This document shows, piece by piece, positions 1-4,627 of a DNA stretch of 5,795 bases (positions within the stretch are counted from its first letter, which is position 1; each line of letters starts with the position of its first letter). The stretch is from Ardenticatenia bacterium (GTDB lineage: Bacteria > Chloroflexota > Anaerolineae > Promineifilales > Promineifilaceae). The notes under the pieces were generated by a model. It was not told the origin of the DNA, made no database searches, and saw only the letters and a program-made list of their open reading frames with translations. The position numbers were made by a program, and so were the translations under genes. The stretch spans positions 1 through 5,795 of the forward strand of contig JAACJX010000521.1 in the NCBI GenBank assembly GCA_014237545.1, read 5' to 3'.

Positions 1-128
1 AGCGGTATGACGTGATCGTCGACTGCCACACGTCGGGCGTCTGGGCCTTCCACTGCCACATCCTGACCCACGCCGAGAGCGCCCACGGCATGTTCGGCAT
101 GGTGACGGCGGTGATCGTCAACGAGTAA
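1..128 (+). CDS. Multicopper oxidase, C-terminal end (partial, 5' end outside window)
   Basis: Reading from base 3, 41 codons end in TAA at 126-128. The peptide holds WAFHCHILTHAESAHGMFGM followed by VTAVIVNE. This is the C-terminal copper-binding signature of multicopper oxidases: the HCH tripeptide carries the cysteine that binds type 1 copper and bridges to the trinuclear cluster, followed by a His five residues later and nearby Met residues. In this family electrons pass from a substrate at type 1 copper to O2 at the trinuclear centre. The Met candidate lies 12 residues after the Cys rather than the more usual 10, a loop length I associate with some bacterial members. The substrate cannot be told from this fragment. 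The tail ends shortly after the motif, as expected for a last cupredoxin domain. The family is fairly sure; the subfamily is not. Confidence 0.88.
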   Translation, partial: RYDVIVDCHTSGVWAFHCHILTHAESAHGMFGMVTAVIVNE

Positions 129-134
129 CCACCC

Positions 135-166
135 GAAACCGGGTTTTTTCTCGAAAACTCGGTTTC
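135..166 (+). repeat. Short hairpin repeat, copy 1
   Basis: Arms GAAACCGGGTTTT (135-147) and AAAACTCGGTTTC (154-166) pair over 13 positions, one being G-U in RNA, around a 6-nt loop. The element starts 6 nt after the multicopper oxidase stop codon. It matches the copies at 679-711 and 1626-1657, with a related trailing sequence (TCTATC here, TCTAATC in copy 3). It is REP-like in size and could stabilise or end the transcript. No clean T-run follows the stem, so an intrinsic terminator is not claimed. Confidence 0.75.
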
Positions 167-253
167 TATCCTTTCAGTCCATTGAGGAGCAAAACTCGCT
201 CGTAGTCAGGTGCTTTTGATCTTGTTCAAATGAATGGGGTATAGCGGTGCATG

Positions 254-394
254 GGCTCAGGCAATCGGGACGGCCGTCACTGGGAAACGGGCGGCCATCG
301 TTCCCGGTTGCCTGACCCTCTGCCGCAGAAGGGCGAGGCAGCGGCGGGCAAAATGATTCTGCATAGCGTGGTTGGTTTCGCCGCTGCCTGGCCC
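254..394. repeat. Tandem double-hairpin unit 1
   Basis: The unit holds two inverted repeats in a row. Hairpin A has a left arm at 254-270 and a right arm at 302-318, pairing with two mismatches, and contains a further GGCCG/CGGCC pair inside (272-276 with 292-296). Hairpin B has arms GGGCGAGGCAGCGGCG (331-346) and CGCCGCTGCCTGGCCC (379-394), 15 of 16 positions pairing, around a 32-nt loop. Both hairpins recur exactly 166 b downstream. The function is unknown; the layout resembles a mosaic of REP-type palindromes. Confidence 0.8.
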
Positions 395-422
395 CTACAC
401 AGGACCGCGATGATTGTAGGGG
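392..422. repeat. Inverted repeat bridging the two tandem units
   Basis: CCCCTACA (392-399) is the exact reverse complement of TGTAGGGG (415-422). It joins the right arm of hairpin B in unit 1 to the left arm of hairpin A in unit 2, overlapping both. Alternative foldings of the array are therefore possible. Confidence 0.6.
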
Positions 423-561
423 TCAGGCAACCGGGGCGGCCGTCACTGGGAAACGGACGGCCATCGTTCCCGGTTGCCTGACCCTCTGGGCAAAGAGGGC
501 GAGGCAGCGGCGAGACCAGGGTCATCTGCATGACGGAATTGATTTCGCCGCTGCCTAGCCC
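420..561. repeat. Tandem double-hairpin unit 2
   Basis: Hairpin A has perfect 16-b arms, GGGTCAGGCAACCGGG (420-435) and CCCGGTTGCCTGACCC (469-484). Hairpin B has arms at 497-512 and 546-561, 15 of 16 positions pairing. Arms are nearly identical to unit 1 at an offset of 166 b, while the B loops differ considerably (347-378 versus 513-545). Mismatches in unit 1 hairpin A are restored to pairs here. Arms conserved more than loops suggest selection or copying at the level of the stem structure (inference). Confidence 0.8.
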
Positions 562-678
562 CTACCGTTCTACACAATTAATCTTTTAAACTGCAACAGT
601 GCCCCAGGGTGACAAGAATCGTCTCGAAAAAGCGCAACTAAAGTCGCCGACGACGAGCTTTCAAAATCATCAGAATTA

Positions 679-711
679 GAAACCGGGTTTTGCGGGAAAA
701 ACCCCGGTTGC
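679..711 (-). repeat. Short hairpin repeat, copy 2 (reverse orientation)
   Basis: Read on the minus strand, an arm at 711-697 pairs with an arm at 691-679 with one mismatch and one bulged G, and the sequence then runs on as TCTAATTC. This is the same family as copies 1 and 3 but inverted. It begins 6 nt after the TAA of the minus-strand CPBP gene, the same distance and orientation that copy 1 has to its upstream gene. Confidence 0.7.
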
Positions 712-717
712 GGCGTT

Positions 718-1602
718 TTACCCGAACGACTGCCCCATGACGTTCATCATCACGTGGGCCACCGTCGGGGCGACGAGGTTCCGGGTGCGGTGGAAGACGA
801 AGCCGAAGGCCAGGCCGAGCACGCCCTGAGAGACGAGGCACCAGGCCAGCCCGGCGGCAATGTTGCCGTCGAAGGCCAGCGTGTTGGACCGTATGTGCCA
901 GAGGCCGAAGAGCAGCGCCTGCACCGCCAGCGTCCACGGCGTGGAAAGCACGTAGCGCAGGCGCGTTTGCAGCGCGCCGCGGAAGAGAAACTCCTCGAAA
1001 AACCCGTTCTGGAAGAAGTTGCCGATCACCCGCCGCACGAACGCCGGCCCGGTCAGCGCGCCGGCCGCGGCCGGCCAGAGCAGGAGCAGCCCCGGCAGCA
1101 GCAGCCACACCAGGCTGGCCCGCCACACCCGATGCCCCCGCCCCAATCCCAACTCGCCCGGCCTCGCGCCCAACGCCAGCAGCAGCACCAACGGGATGAC
1201 GAAATATTGCACCGGGTTGGCGACGGCATTGCCCGGCCCGCCGAACCACTCCGCCGGCAACACCGCCTCGCCCGCGTTTCGCAGCGCGTCGACCATGTCC
1301 GACCACAGGGGGACGTTGCCGGCCGACAAACCGGGGATGAGAATCACCACGGCCAGCACGCCGAATTGGGCCCACAAACGGCCGGACGACGGGCGGGCCA
1401 CCTCCGGTTCGGGCGGCAGCGGCCGCGTCACCCGCGCCGTCAGCCAGGCCAGCAGAGCGATGAAGAGCGTGTTGGCCATCATCAAGGCGACGCTCTGCCA
1501 CTCGCCGAGAGCAAGCAGGTAGGCATAGGCGATCAAAAACAGGGGCGCGGCGATGAGGAGTATCGGCCGCCATTCGGAACGGGGGCTGCTGTTCGTGGTC
1601 AA
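718..1602 (-). CDS. CPBP/Abi-family intramembrane metalloprotease homologue
   Basis: This 294-residue protein is rich in hydrophobic segments (about 12-32, 36-56, 79-92, 131-145, 161-180, 225-237, 247-270). It carries the three CPBP (Abi, Rce1-like) motifs in order: EEFLFR at 203-208 (E203, E204, R208), the FGLWH motif ending at H236, and HVMMN at 283-287 (H283, N287). In this family these polar residues form the active site within the membrane; members act in prenyl-protein processing, bacteriocin self-protection or unknown proteolysis. The start is TTG (1602-1600), chosen because AGGAGG (1613-1608) lies 5 nt upstream and no better ATG fits. The gene is alone on its strand, downstream of the DinB-like gene but with its own candidate promoter. 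Motifs are complete, so the protein is probably active. The substrate is unknown. Confidence 0.9.
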   Translation of the reverse strand: MTTNSSPRSEWRPILLIAAPLFLIAYAYLLALGEWQSVALMMANTLFIALLAWLTARVTRPLPPEPEVARPSSGRLWAQFGVLAVVILIPGLSAGNVPLWSDMVDALRNAGEAVLPAEWFGGPGNAVANPVQYFVIPLVLLLALGARPGELGLGRGHRVWRASLVWLLLPGLLLLWPAAAGALTGPAFVRRVIGNFFQNGFFEEFLFRGALQTRLRYVLSTPWTLAVQALLFGLWHIRSNTLAFDGNIAAGLAWCLVSQGVLGLAFGFVFHRTRNLVAPTVAHVMMNVMGQSFG

Positions 1603-1607
1603 CTATT

Positions 1608-1613
1608 CCTCCT
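1608..1613 (-). promoter_or_regulatory. Strong ribosome binding site fixing a TTG start
   Basis: On the minus strand AGGAGG is followed by 5 nt (AATAG) and then TTG at 1602-1600. The match to the anti-Shine-Dalgarno consensus is perfect and decides the non-ATG start of the CPBP gene. Confidence 0.8.
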
Positions 1614-1625
1614 GGGTACCATCCG

Positions 1626-1657
1626 GAAACCGAGTTTTTTCTTGAAAACTCGGTTTC
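1626..1657 (+). repeat. Short hairpin repeat, copy 3
   Basis: Perfect 13-b arms GAAACCGAGTTTT (1626-1638) and AAAACTCGGTTTC (1645-1657) surround a 6-nt loop, with trailing TCTAATC. It lies between the candidate promoter and the ribosome binding site of the CPBP gene, so it would sit in that gene's 5' leader in antisense orientation. It is nearly identical to copy 1. Confidence 0.78.
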
Positions 1658-1661
1658 TAAT

Positions 1662-1690
1662 CTTATAACCTATTTGGAGAGACCTGACAG
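1662..1690 (-). promoter_or_regulatory. Candidate promoter for the CPBP gene
   Basis: On the minus strand CTGTCA (1690-1685) is followed by a 17-nt spacer and TATAAG (1667-1662). These match the sigma-70 -35 and -10 boxes at 4 of 6 and 5 of 6 positions. The -35 lies inside the left arm of the 1680-1746 inverted repeat. Transcription would start close to the hairpin at 1657-1626. The call is by pattern only. Confidence 0.45.
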
Positions 1691-1746
1691 GTGGGCGAAA
1701 AAACACCAACATTCACCAAGCCGTTAATCGCCCACCTGTCAGGTCT
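1680..1746. repeat. 19-bp perfect inverted repeat with nested palindromes
   Basis: Bases 1680-1698 and 1728-1746 are perfect reverse complements over 19 positions, around a 29-nt loop. Each arm contains an 11-b near-palindrome, ACCTGACAGGT on the left and ACCTGTCAGGT on the right, so each arm may also fold on itself or bind a dimeric protein. The structure begins 2 nt after the DinB-like stop codon on the minus strand. It could act as a 3' end structure for that gene, but no T-run follows, so a classical intrinsic terminator is not supported. Confidence 0.75.
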
Positions 1747-1748
1747 GT

Positions 1749-2234
1749 CTACGACAACTCTTCCAGATGCTCCCGATGATGGTTTACCGTTCCCCAGAGC
1801 ACGTCGATCAGGGCGTAGCCGTTGAGCCAGGGGTAGCGCGTCCGGTCGGCCAGCGCCTCGGCGGGGGTGGCCTCGGCCAGGGCGATCAGGCGCATGAAGC
1901 CGTCGCGCCAGGCGCGGCGCGCCTCCGGCCACGGCTGGGCGCGGTAGGTCTCATAGATGCGGGCGTTGAAGGCGTCGGTTTCCTCGTCCGAGGCGGCGTC
2001 GGGGGCGCCGCCGGCCACCCAGCCGGGCAGCACCGGCTCGCGGCCGGTTTGCGCCGCCTCCAGCCGGGCGATGGAGACCATCTGCCACGCCCGCAGGTGG
2101 GCGACGACGTCCTTGACCGACAGGCGGCCGGCCAGCGGGGCGACGGCTTCCGGCTCGCGCAGGCGGGTGGTCAGGTTTTTCCACTGGGCGAAGGTGTCGC
2201 GCAGGGCGGCGAGGGCACGGGCTTTGTCGTCCAT
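1749..2234 (-). CDS. DinB/ClbS-like four-helix-bundle protein
   Basis: This 161-residue soluble protein begins MDDKARALAALRDTFAQW and is mostly helical in appearance. It has the KDVVAHLRAW segment (residues 41-50, H46) and a C-terminal HHREH cluster (H152, H153, H156). That spacing fits the metal-binding His set of the DinB/YfiT superfamily, and the KDVxAHLxxW signature with a late YPW segment (134-136) most resembles the DUF1706 (ClbS/DfsB) branch. Known relatives include thiol transferases, a colibactin-resistance protein and many uncharacterised proteins, so no reaction is assigned. A longer in-frame start at 2306 would add a 24-residue Pro/Leu-rich tail encoded by a low-complexity purine tract; the ATG at 2234 is preferred because the family homology begins there. 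TAG ends the gene at 1751-1749. Confidence 0.82.
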   Translation of the reverse strand: MDDKARALAALRDTFAQWKNLTTRLREPEAVAPLAGRLSVKDVVAHLRAWQMVSIARLEAAQTGREPVLPGWVAGGAPDAASDEETDAFNARIYETYRAQPWPEARRAWRDGFMRLIALAEATPAEALADRTRYPWLNGYALIDVLWGTVNHHREHLEELS

Positions 2235-2240
2235 GCGGAG

Positions 2241-2246
2241 ATTATA
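2241..2246 (-). promoter_or_regulatory. Perfect -10 box close to the DinB-like start (possible leaderless mRNA)
   Basis: TATAAT reads on the minus strand 6 nt before the ATG at 2234, which would place the transcription start at or next to the start codon. No Shine-Dalgarno sequence lies between the two. The -35 region (about 2269-2264, TTCTTT) is a poor match. The combination suggests a leaderless transcript. Confidence 0.5.
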
Positions 2247-2255
2247 GCCGAGAAC

Positions 2256-2308
2256 GGGGGCGGAAAGAAGCAGGGGGGCAGGGGAGAAAGGGAGAAGGGG
2301 TGGCAAGT
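2256..2308 (+). repeat. Purine-rich low-complexity tract
   Basis: Nearly all G and A on the plus strand, with runs such as AGGGGAGAAAGGGAGAAGGGG broken by only a few pyrimidines. A similar tract appears on the opposite strand at 4628-4660. It separates the DinB-like promoter from the insertion sequence and has no coding features. Confidence 0.6.
2306..2308. repeat. Target-site duplication AGT, left copy
   Basis: AGT directly before the insertion sequence is repeated directly after it at 3553-3555. A 3-bp duplication is typical of the IS3 family. Confidence 0.7.
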
Positions 2309-2334
2309 CGAACTGACCCCGAATTCGTAGACAC
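2309..2334 (+). repeat. IS3-type terminal inverted repeat, left
   Basis: This is the left end of the element, beginning CGAACTGACCCCGAA and ending in GTAGACAC. It matches the reverse complement of the right end at 20 of 26 positions. The first base is C where IS3-family ends have T. Confidence 0.75.
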
Positions 2335-2352
2335 CGAGATAAGGTGGATAAT
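2324..2352 (+). promoter_or_regulatory. Weak candidate promoter of the insertion sequence
   Basis: TTCGTA (2324-2329), a 17-nt spacer and GATAAT (2347-2352) precede orfA. The -10 matches 5 of 6 positions and the -35 only 3 of 6. The -35 lies inside the terminal repeat, as in several IS3 elements where transposase binding can shut down the promoter. Confidence 0.35.
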
Positions 2353-2374
2353 CAACCAACCTTGGAGGTGTCGG

Positions 2375-2665
2375 ATGAAACGGAGGCGGTATACACGAGA
2401 ATTCAAGCTTGAGGCAGTGCGGCTGTCGGAAGCGGAAGACAAAACGATAGCCGATGTAGCCTTCGACCTGGGCTTGCACGTCAACACGCTGTACCGTTGG
2501 CGCAGCGAGTTGGGCGTAGCCGGGGAGGACGCCTTTCCCGGCCAAGGGCAGAGGAAGGCGAGTGATGACGAAGTACGACGTCTGCAACGGGAGATAGCCC
2601 GGCTGCGGCAGGAGCGAGATATTTTAAAAAAAGCCATCACGTTCTTCGCCAAGGAAAACCCATGA
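2375..2665 (+). CDS. IS3-family OrfA (DNA-binding regulator half of transposase)
   Basis: This 96-residue protein begins MKRRRYTREFKLEAVRL. A helix-turn-helix spans roughly residues 13-48, including the ADVAFDLGLHVNTLYRW segment typical of IS3-family OrfA. A leucine-zipper-like coiled coil follows at about 66-90 and ends in the family's ILKKAITFFAKE tail. OrfA recognises the element ends and dimerises; free OrfA usually represses, while its fusion to OrfB is the transposase. GGAGG (2364-2368) lies 6 nt before the ATG and fixes the start; an upstream in-frame ATG at 2300 lies outside the element. The TGA overlaps the orfB start as ATGA, so the two genes are also translationally coupled. Confidence 0.93.
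   Translation: MKRRRYTREFKLEAVRLSEAEDKTIADVAFDLGLHVNTLYRWRSELGVAGEDAFPGQGQRKASDDEVRRLQREIARLRQERDILKKAITFFAKENP
2626..2632 (+). promoter_or_regulatory. Programmed -1 frameshift site (A7)
   Basis: Seven A residues followed by G are read as TTA AAA AAA GCC in the orfA frame. OrfB lies in the -1 frame, and that frame is open from the A-run to the orfB ATG. Slippage here would join 86 residues of OrfA to 296 residues of the orfB frame, giving a 382-residue OrfAB transposase. A7 and T-TTA-AAA are both known slippery sequences in IS3-family elements. I did not identify a convincing stimulatory stem downstream. Confidence 0.75.
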
Positions 2666-3522
2666 GGTACCGGTTTATCGATGCCCAACGTGGGCGGTAT
2701 CCGGTGGGGCTGTTGTGCGCGATGTTGGGCGTGTCGCGGGCCGGTTATTACGCCTGGCGCCGGCGACCAGCCAGTGCCCGCGCCGTGGCCAACGAGGTGC
2801 TGCGACAAGAGATACAGACAGCGTACGAAACCGGCCGGGGCAGTTATGGCTATCGTCGCGTTCATGCCGCGGTCGCCCGGCACATACCCTGCAGCCGCAA
2901 CCGGGTGGCGCGCCAGATGCGCCGGATGGGATTGCGGGCCCGACGCAACCGGCAGTACAAGACAACGACTCGCGCCAATCCCGACCAGCCCGTTGTCCCC
3001 AACTGGCTGAACCGGGAATTTGACGCGCCTGCCCCGGACCGCAAGTGGCTGAGTGACATCACCTATGTCCGCACGGCTGAGGGCTGGCTCTATCTGGCCG
3101 TGGTGCTGGACCTGTACGCGCGGCGGGTCGTGGGCTGGGCGCTGGCCCCACGCCTGAAGGAAGAGCTGACCCTGTCGGCCTTGAAGATGGCCTTGGGCCG
3201 ACGCGCGGCGGACGCTGGCTTGCTGCATCATTCCGACCGGGGCAGTCAGTATACCAGCCACAAGTATCGCCGTCTGCTGGTCAAGAATAAGGTCATGGTT
3301 AGTATGAGCCGGCGCGGGAATGCTTACGATAATGCCCCCATGGAGAGCTTTTTCGCCACGCTCAAGAGCGAATTGGTGAATCATTGTCATTTCCTAACCC
3401 GCGACCAGGCCAGGCGAGCCATCTTTGAGTACATTGAGGTGTTTTATAATCGACAGCGTCTCCATTCGGCTCTGGGTTACCGGTCGCCGATGGAGTTTGA
3501 AGCTTTGTTCCGTCCAACTTAA
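2662..3522 (+). CDS. IS3-family OrfB (DDE transposase catalytic half)
   Basis: This 286-residue protein starts MRYRFIDAQRG. An HTH-like region lies at about 40-95 (with RGSYGYRRVHAAV at 59-71). The retroviral-integrase-type core carries the catalytic triad D132 (WLSDITYV), D192 (HHSDRGSQYTS) and E228 (NAPMESFFATLK), with 35 residues between the second D and the E. Conserved family residues after E228 (K235) and the YNRQRLHSALGY segment at 262-273 are present. It cuts and joins DNA at the element ends, normally as the OrfAB fusion. AAGGA (2651-2655) lies 6 nt before the ATG, so OrfB may also be made alone. The open frame and full triad indicate an intact gene. Confidence 0.95.
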   Translation: MRYRFIDAQRGRYPVGLLCAMLGVSRAGYYAWRRRPASARAVANEVLRQEIQTAYETGRGSYGYRRVHAAVARHIPCSRNRVARQMRRMGLRARRNRQYKTTTRANPDQPVVPNWLNREFDAPAPDRKWLSDITYVRTAEGWLYLAVVLDLYARRVVGWALAPRLKEELTLSALKMALGRRAADAGLLHHSDRGSQYTSHKYRRLLVKNKVMVSMSRRGNAYDNAPMESFFATLKSELVNHCHFLTRDQARRAIFEYIEVFYNRQRLHSALGYRSPMEFEALFRPT

Positions 3523-3526
3523 CTTC

Positions 3527-3552
3527 GTGTCTACTTTTTCGGGTTCAGATCA
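3527..3552 (-). repeat. IS3-type terminal inverted repeat, right
   Basis: Read inward from the outside, this end starts TGATCTGAACCCGAA and finishes in GTAGACAC. It keeps the canonical TG tip (CA on the plus strand at 3551-3552) and begins 5 nt after the orfB stop codon. Confidence 0.8.
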
Positions 3553-3555
3553 AGT
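3553..3555. repeat. Target-site duplication AGT, right copy
   Basis: This copy lies directly after the right end of the insertion sequence and matches 2306-2308. Confidence 0.7.
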
Positions 3556-3570
3556 AGAAATCAACCGCCA

Positions 3571-3579
3571 TGCTATAAT
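3571..3579 (+). promoter_or_regulatory. Extended -10 promoter for the YitT-family gene
   Basis: TGCTATAAT contains a perfect TATAAT (3574-3579) with the TG of an extended -10. The expected -35 position (about 3551-3556) straddles the right end of the insertion sequence and has no good match. An extended -10 can work without a -35. The leader would be about 50 nt. Confidence 0.6.
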
Positions 3580-3590
3580 TTGTCTTCAAA

Positions 3591-3610
3591 ATGGATGGGT
3601 ATCCATCCAT
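3591..3610 (+). promoter_or_regulatory. Perfect 8-bp hairpin or operator in the YitT-family leader
   Basis: ATGGATGG (3591-3598) and CCATCCAT (3603-3610) are exact reverse complements with a 4-nt loop, GTAT. The palindrome starts a few bases after the expected transcription start and ends 24 nt before the ATG. It could be an operator or a leader stem-loop; the sequence does not tell which. Confidence 0.55.
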
Positions 3611-3634
3611 TGTTTGCAAGAGGGGATCAGCGCC

Positions 3635-4579
3635 ATGAGCACACAACCAACAGACGGCGACCGCAAGGCGCGCACGCGGGAAAGAATTCGGCAGCTGCGG
3701 ACCGGCCGCAAGCGGGATACCCTGTGGCGGCTCGCCCGCGACTACGCGTTAATCATCCTAGGCAGCGCGATGCTGTCGGTCAGCATGCATCTGTTCTTCA
3801 TCCCCCATAACCTCGTCGCCGGGGGTCTCAGCGGCACGGCCCAGATCATCAACAGTTTTACCGGCTGGCCCATCGGCACGCTGTCGTTCGTCCTCAATAT
3901 TCCCCTCTTTATTTTGGGCTGGTTTTTTCTGGGCGGCCATCGCTTCCTGGCGCGGACCGTCTTCGCCTCGTTCGTCTTTTCGGTCGTGCTCGATGGATTG
4001 CAACTGCTCTGGCCCGAGATAGTTATTACTGATGACCTGGCCCTCAATGCTCTCTATGGCGGCGTGTCGGCCGGGGTCGCCGTCGGGCTGCTCTTTCGGG
4101 CCCGCTCGACCAGCGGCGGCACGGACATCCTGGCCCGCATCCTGGAGCGCAAATTTGGCATGCCCATGTCGCAGGCCTATCTTTACACGGATGGTCTGGT
4201 CGTCTTTCTGGCCGGGCTTACCTTCGGTTGGGAGCGCGCCCTCTACGCCGTTATCGCTCTCTACGTCGGCGGCGTGCTGGTGGAAGTGACGCTCAACGGC
4301 TCCAACGTCATGCGCGTGGCGACGATCATCACAACTGAGCCGCAGGCGGTCGCTGATCGCATCCTGGCCGATATGGAGCGCGGCGTCACGGAGTGGAACG
4401 GCCGCGGCATGTATACCGGCACCGAGCGCCACGTCCTGCTATGCGCCGTCAGCCGCGCCGACACAGTGATGCTCAAGGCCATCATCCACGAGGTCGACCC
4501 TCACGCCTTCGTCATCATTGGACAAGCGCAGGAAGTCCTGGGCGAGGGTTTCCGCAGCTTGAAGGATAGCACTTCATAA
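3635..4579 (+). CDS. YitT-family membrane protein (DUF161 plus DUF2179)
   Basis: This 314-residue protein has a basic cytoplasm-type N terminus (residues 1-35, many Arg/Lys), then about six hydrophobic segments (near 37-57, 80-100, 107-127, 138-155, 183-199, 202-220), and a soluble C-terminal domain from about 224. The conserved RARSTSGGTDILARIL stretch (155-170) and the opening FFIPHNLVAGGLSG (54-67) are hallmarks of the YitT membrane domain. The tail GRGMYTG (257-262 and on), VDPHAFVIIGQAQEVLGEGF (287-306) matches the small DUF2179 domain. Length and domain order are normal for the family. Its function is not established in the sources I recall; no substrate is assigned. The start is the ATG at 3635, behind a moderate AAGAGGGG element (3618-3625); the frame is open further upstream only because it runs into the insertion sequence. 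Confidence 0.9.
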   Translation: MSTQPTDGDRKARTRERIRQLRTGRKRDTLWRLARDYALIILGSAMLSVSMHLFFIPHNLVAGGLSGTAQIINSFTGWPIGTLSFVLNIPLFILGWFFLGGHRFLARTVFASFVFSVVLDGLQLLWPEIVITDDLALNALYGGVSAGVAVGLLFRARSTSGGTDILARILERKFGMPMSQAYLYTDGLVVFLAGLTFGWERALYAVIALYVGGVLVEVTLNGSNVMRVATIITTEPQAVADRILADMERGVTEWNGRGMYTGTERHVLLCAVSRADTVMLKAIIHEVDPHAFVIIGQAQEVLGEGFRSLKDSTS

Positions 4580-4627
4580 TGATTCGGCGTACGGGGCCCC
4601 AAGGGTGAGAGATTCTACACATGCTTA

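Larger units (their letters stand above)
129..717. other. Gene-free gap between convergent genes, filled with palindromic repeats
   Basis: This 589-b stretch lies between the stop of the multicopper oxidase (+) and the stop of the CPBP protease gene (-). No open frame here has a credible ribosome binding site or family resemblance; two short open frames crossing the tandem repeats simply read through the hairpin arms. The gap contains a short hairpin (135-166), two tandem double-hairpin units (about 254-561) and a second short hairpin (679-711). In 167-253 and 562-678, which are visibly more AT-rich, I see nothing recognisable. Confidence 0.8.
2309..3552 (+). mobile_element. IS3-family insertion sequence, apparently complete, 1,244 bp
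   Basis: The element carries orfA (2375-2665) and orfB (2662-3522) with an A7 slip site, and is bounded by terminal inverted repeats at 2309-2334 and 3527-3552 that match at 20 of 26 positions. Shared blocks are CTGA, CCCGAA and GTAGACAC. The right tip reads outward-in as TGATCTGA and ends in the canonical CA, while the left tip has CG in place of the usual TG. AGT flanks both sides as a 3-bp duplication. Length, gene order, ORF sizes (96 and 286 aa) and ends fit the IS3 subgroup as I remember it. Both genes are intact, so the element may still be active, although the altered left tip could reduce this. The insertion lies between the divergent DinB-like and YitT-family genes. Confidence 0.9.

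Noticed and set aside
251..531. Short open frames on both strands over the tandem repeats
   Set aside because: They read through hairpin arms, repeat the same peptide because the DNA repeats, and have no ribosome binding site.
254..561. CRISPR array
   Set aside because: Only two units, 166 b apart, with long internal inverted repeats and similar content between them; there are no short repeats with unique spacers and no cas genes.
638..1668. Long open frames overlapping the CPBP gene on both strands (311 aa minus, 304 aa plus)
   Set aside because: They are Arg/Ala/Pro/Gly-rich or Gln/Arg-rich shadows of a GC-rich gene with clear family motifs, and lack credible start signals.
718..2234. The CPBP protease gene and the DinB/ClbS-like gene as a self-protection or defence pair
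   Set aside because: Both families have some members with such roles, but the genes are about 146 b apart with a separate promoter and repeats between them, and no toxin or biosynthesis gene is visible.
2234..2306. 24-residue N-terminal extension of the DinB-like protein
   Set aside because: It is encoded by the low-complexity purine tract, overlaps the TATAAT box and adds nothing resembling the family; it is not a convincing signal peptide.
2242..3390. A 382-aa minus-strand open frame across the insertion sequence
   Set aside because: It is antisense to orfA and orfB, which have full domain and catalytic motifs, and it shows no recognisable family pattern.
2314..3547. Shorter element boundaries based on the inner TGA...TCA inverted repeat
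   Set aside because: These ends leave no direct duplication in the flanks, while extending both ends by 5 b adds matching bases and gives AGT on both sides.
2304..3555. A 5-bp target duplication CAAGT around the insertion sequence
   Set aside because: CAAGT does occur on both sides, but the right-hand CA is the canonical tip of the element. A 3-bp AGT duplication with equal end spacing fits the IS3 family better.
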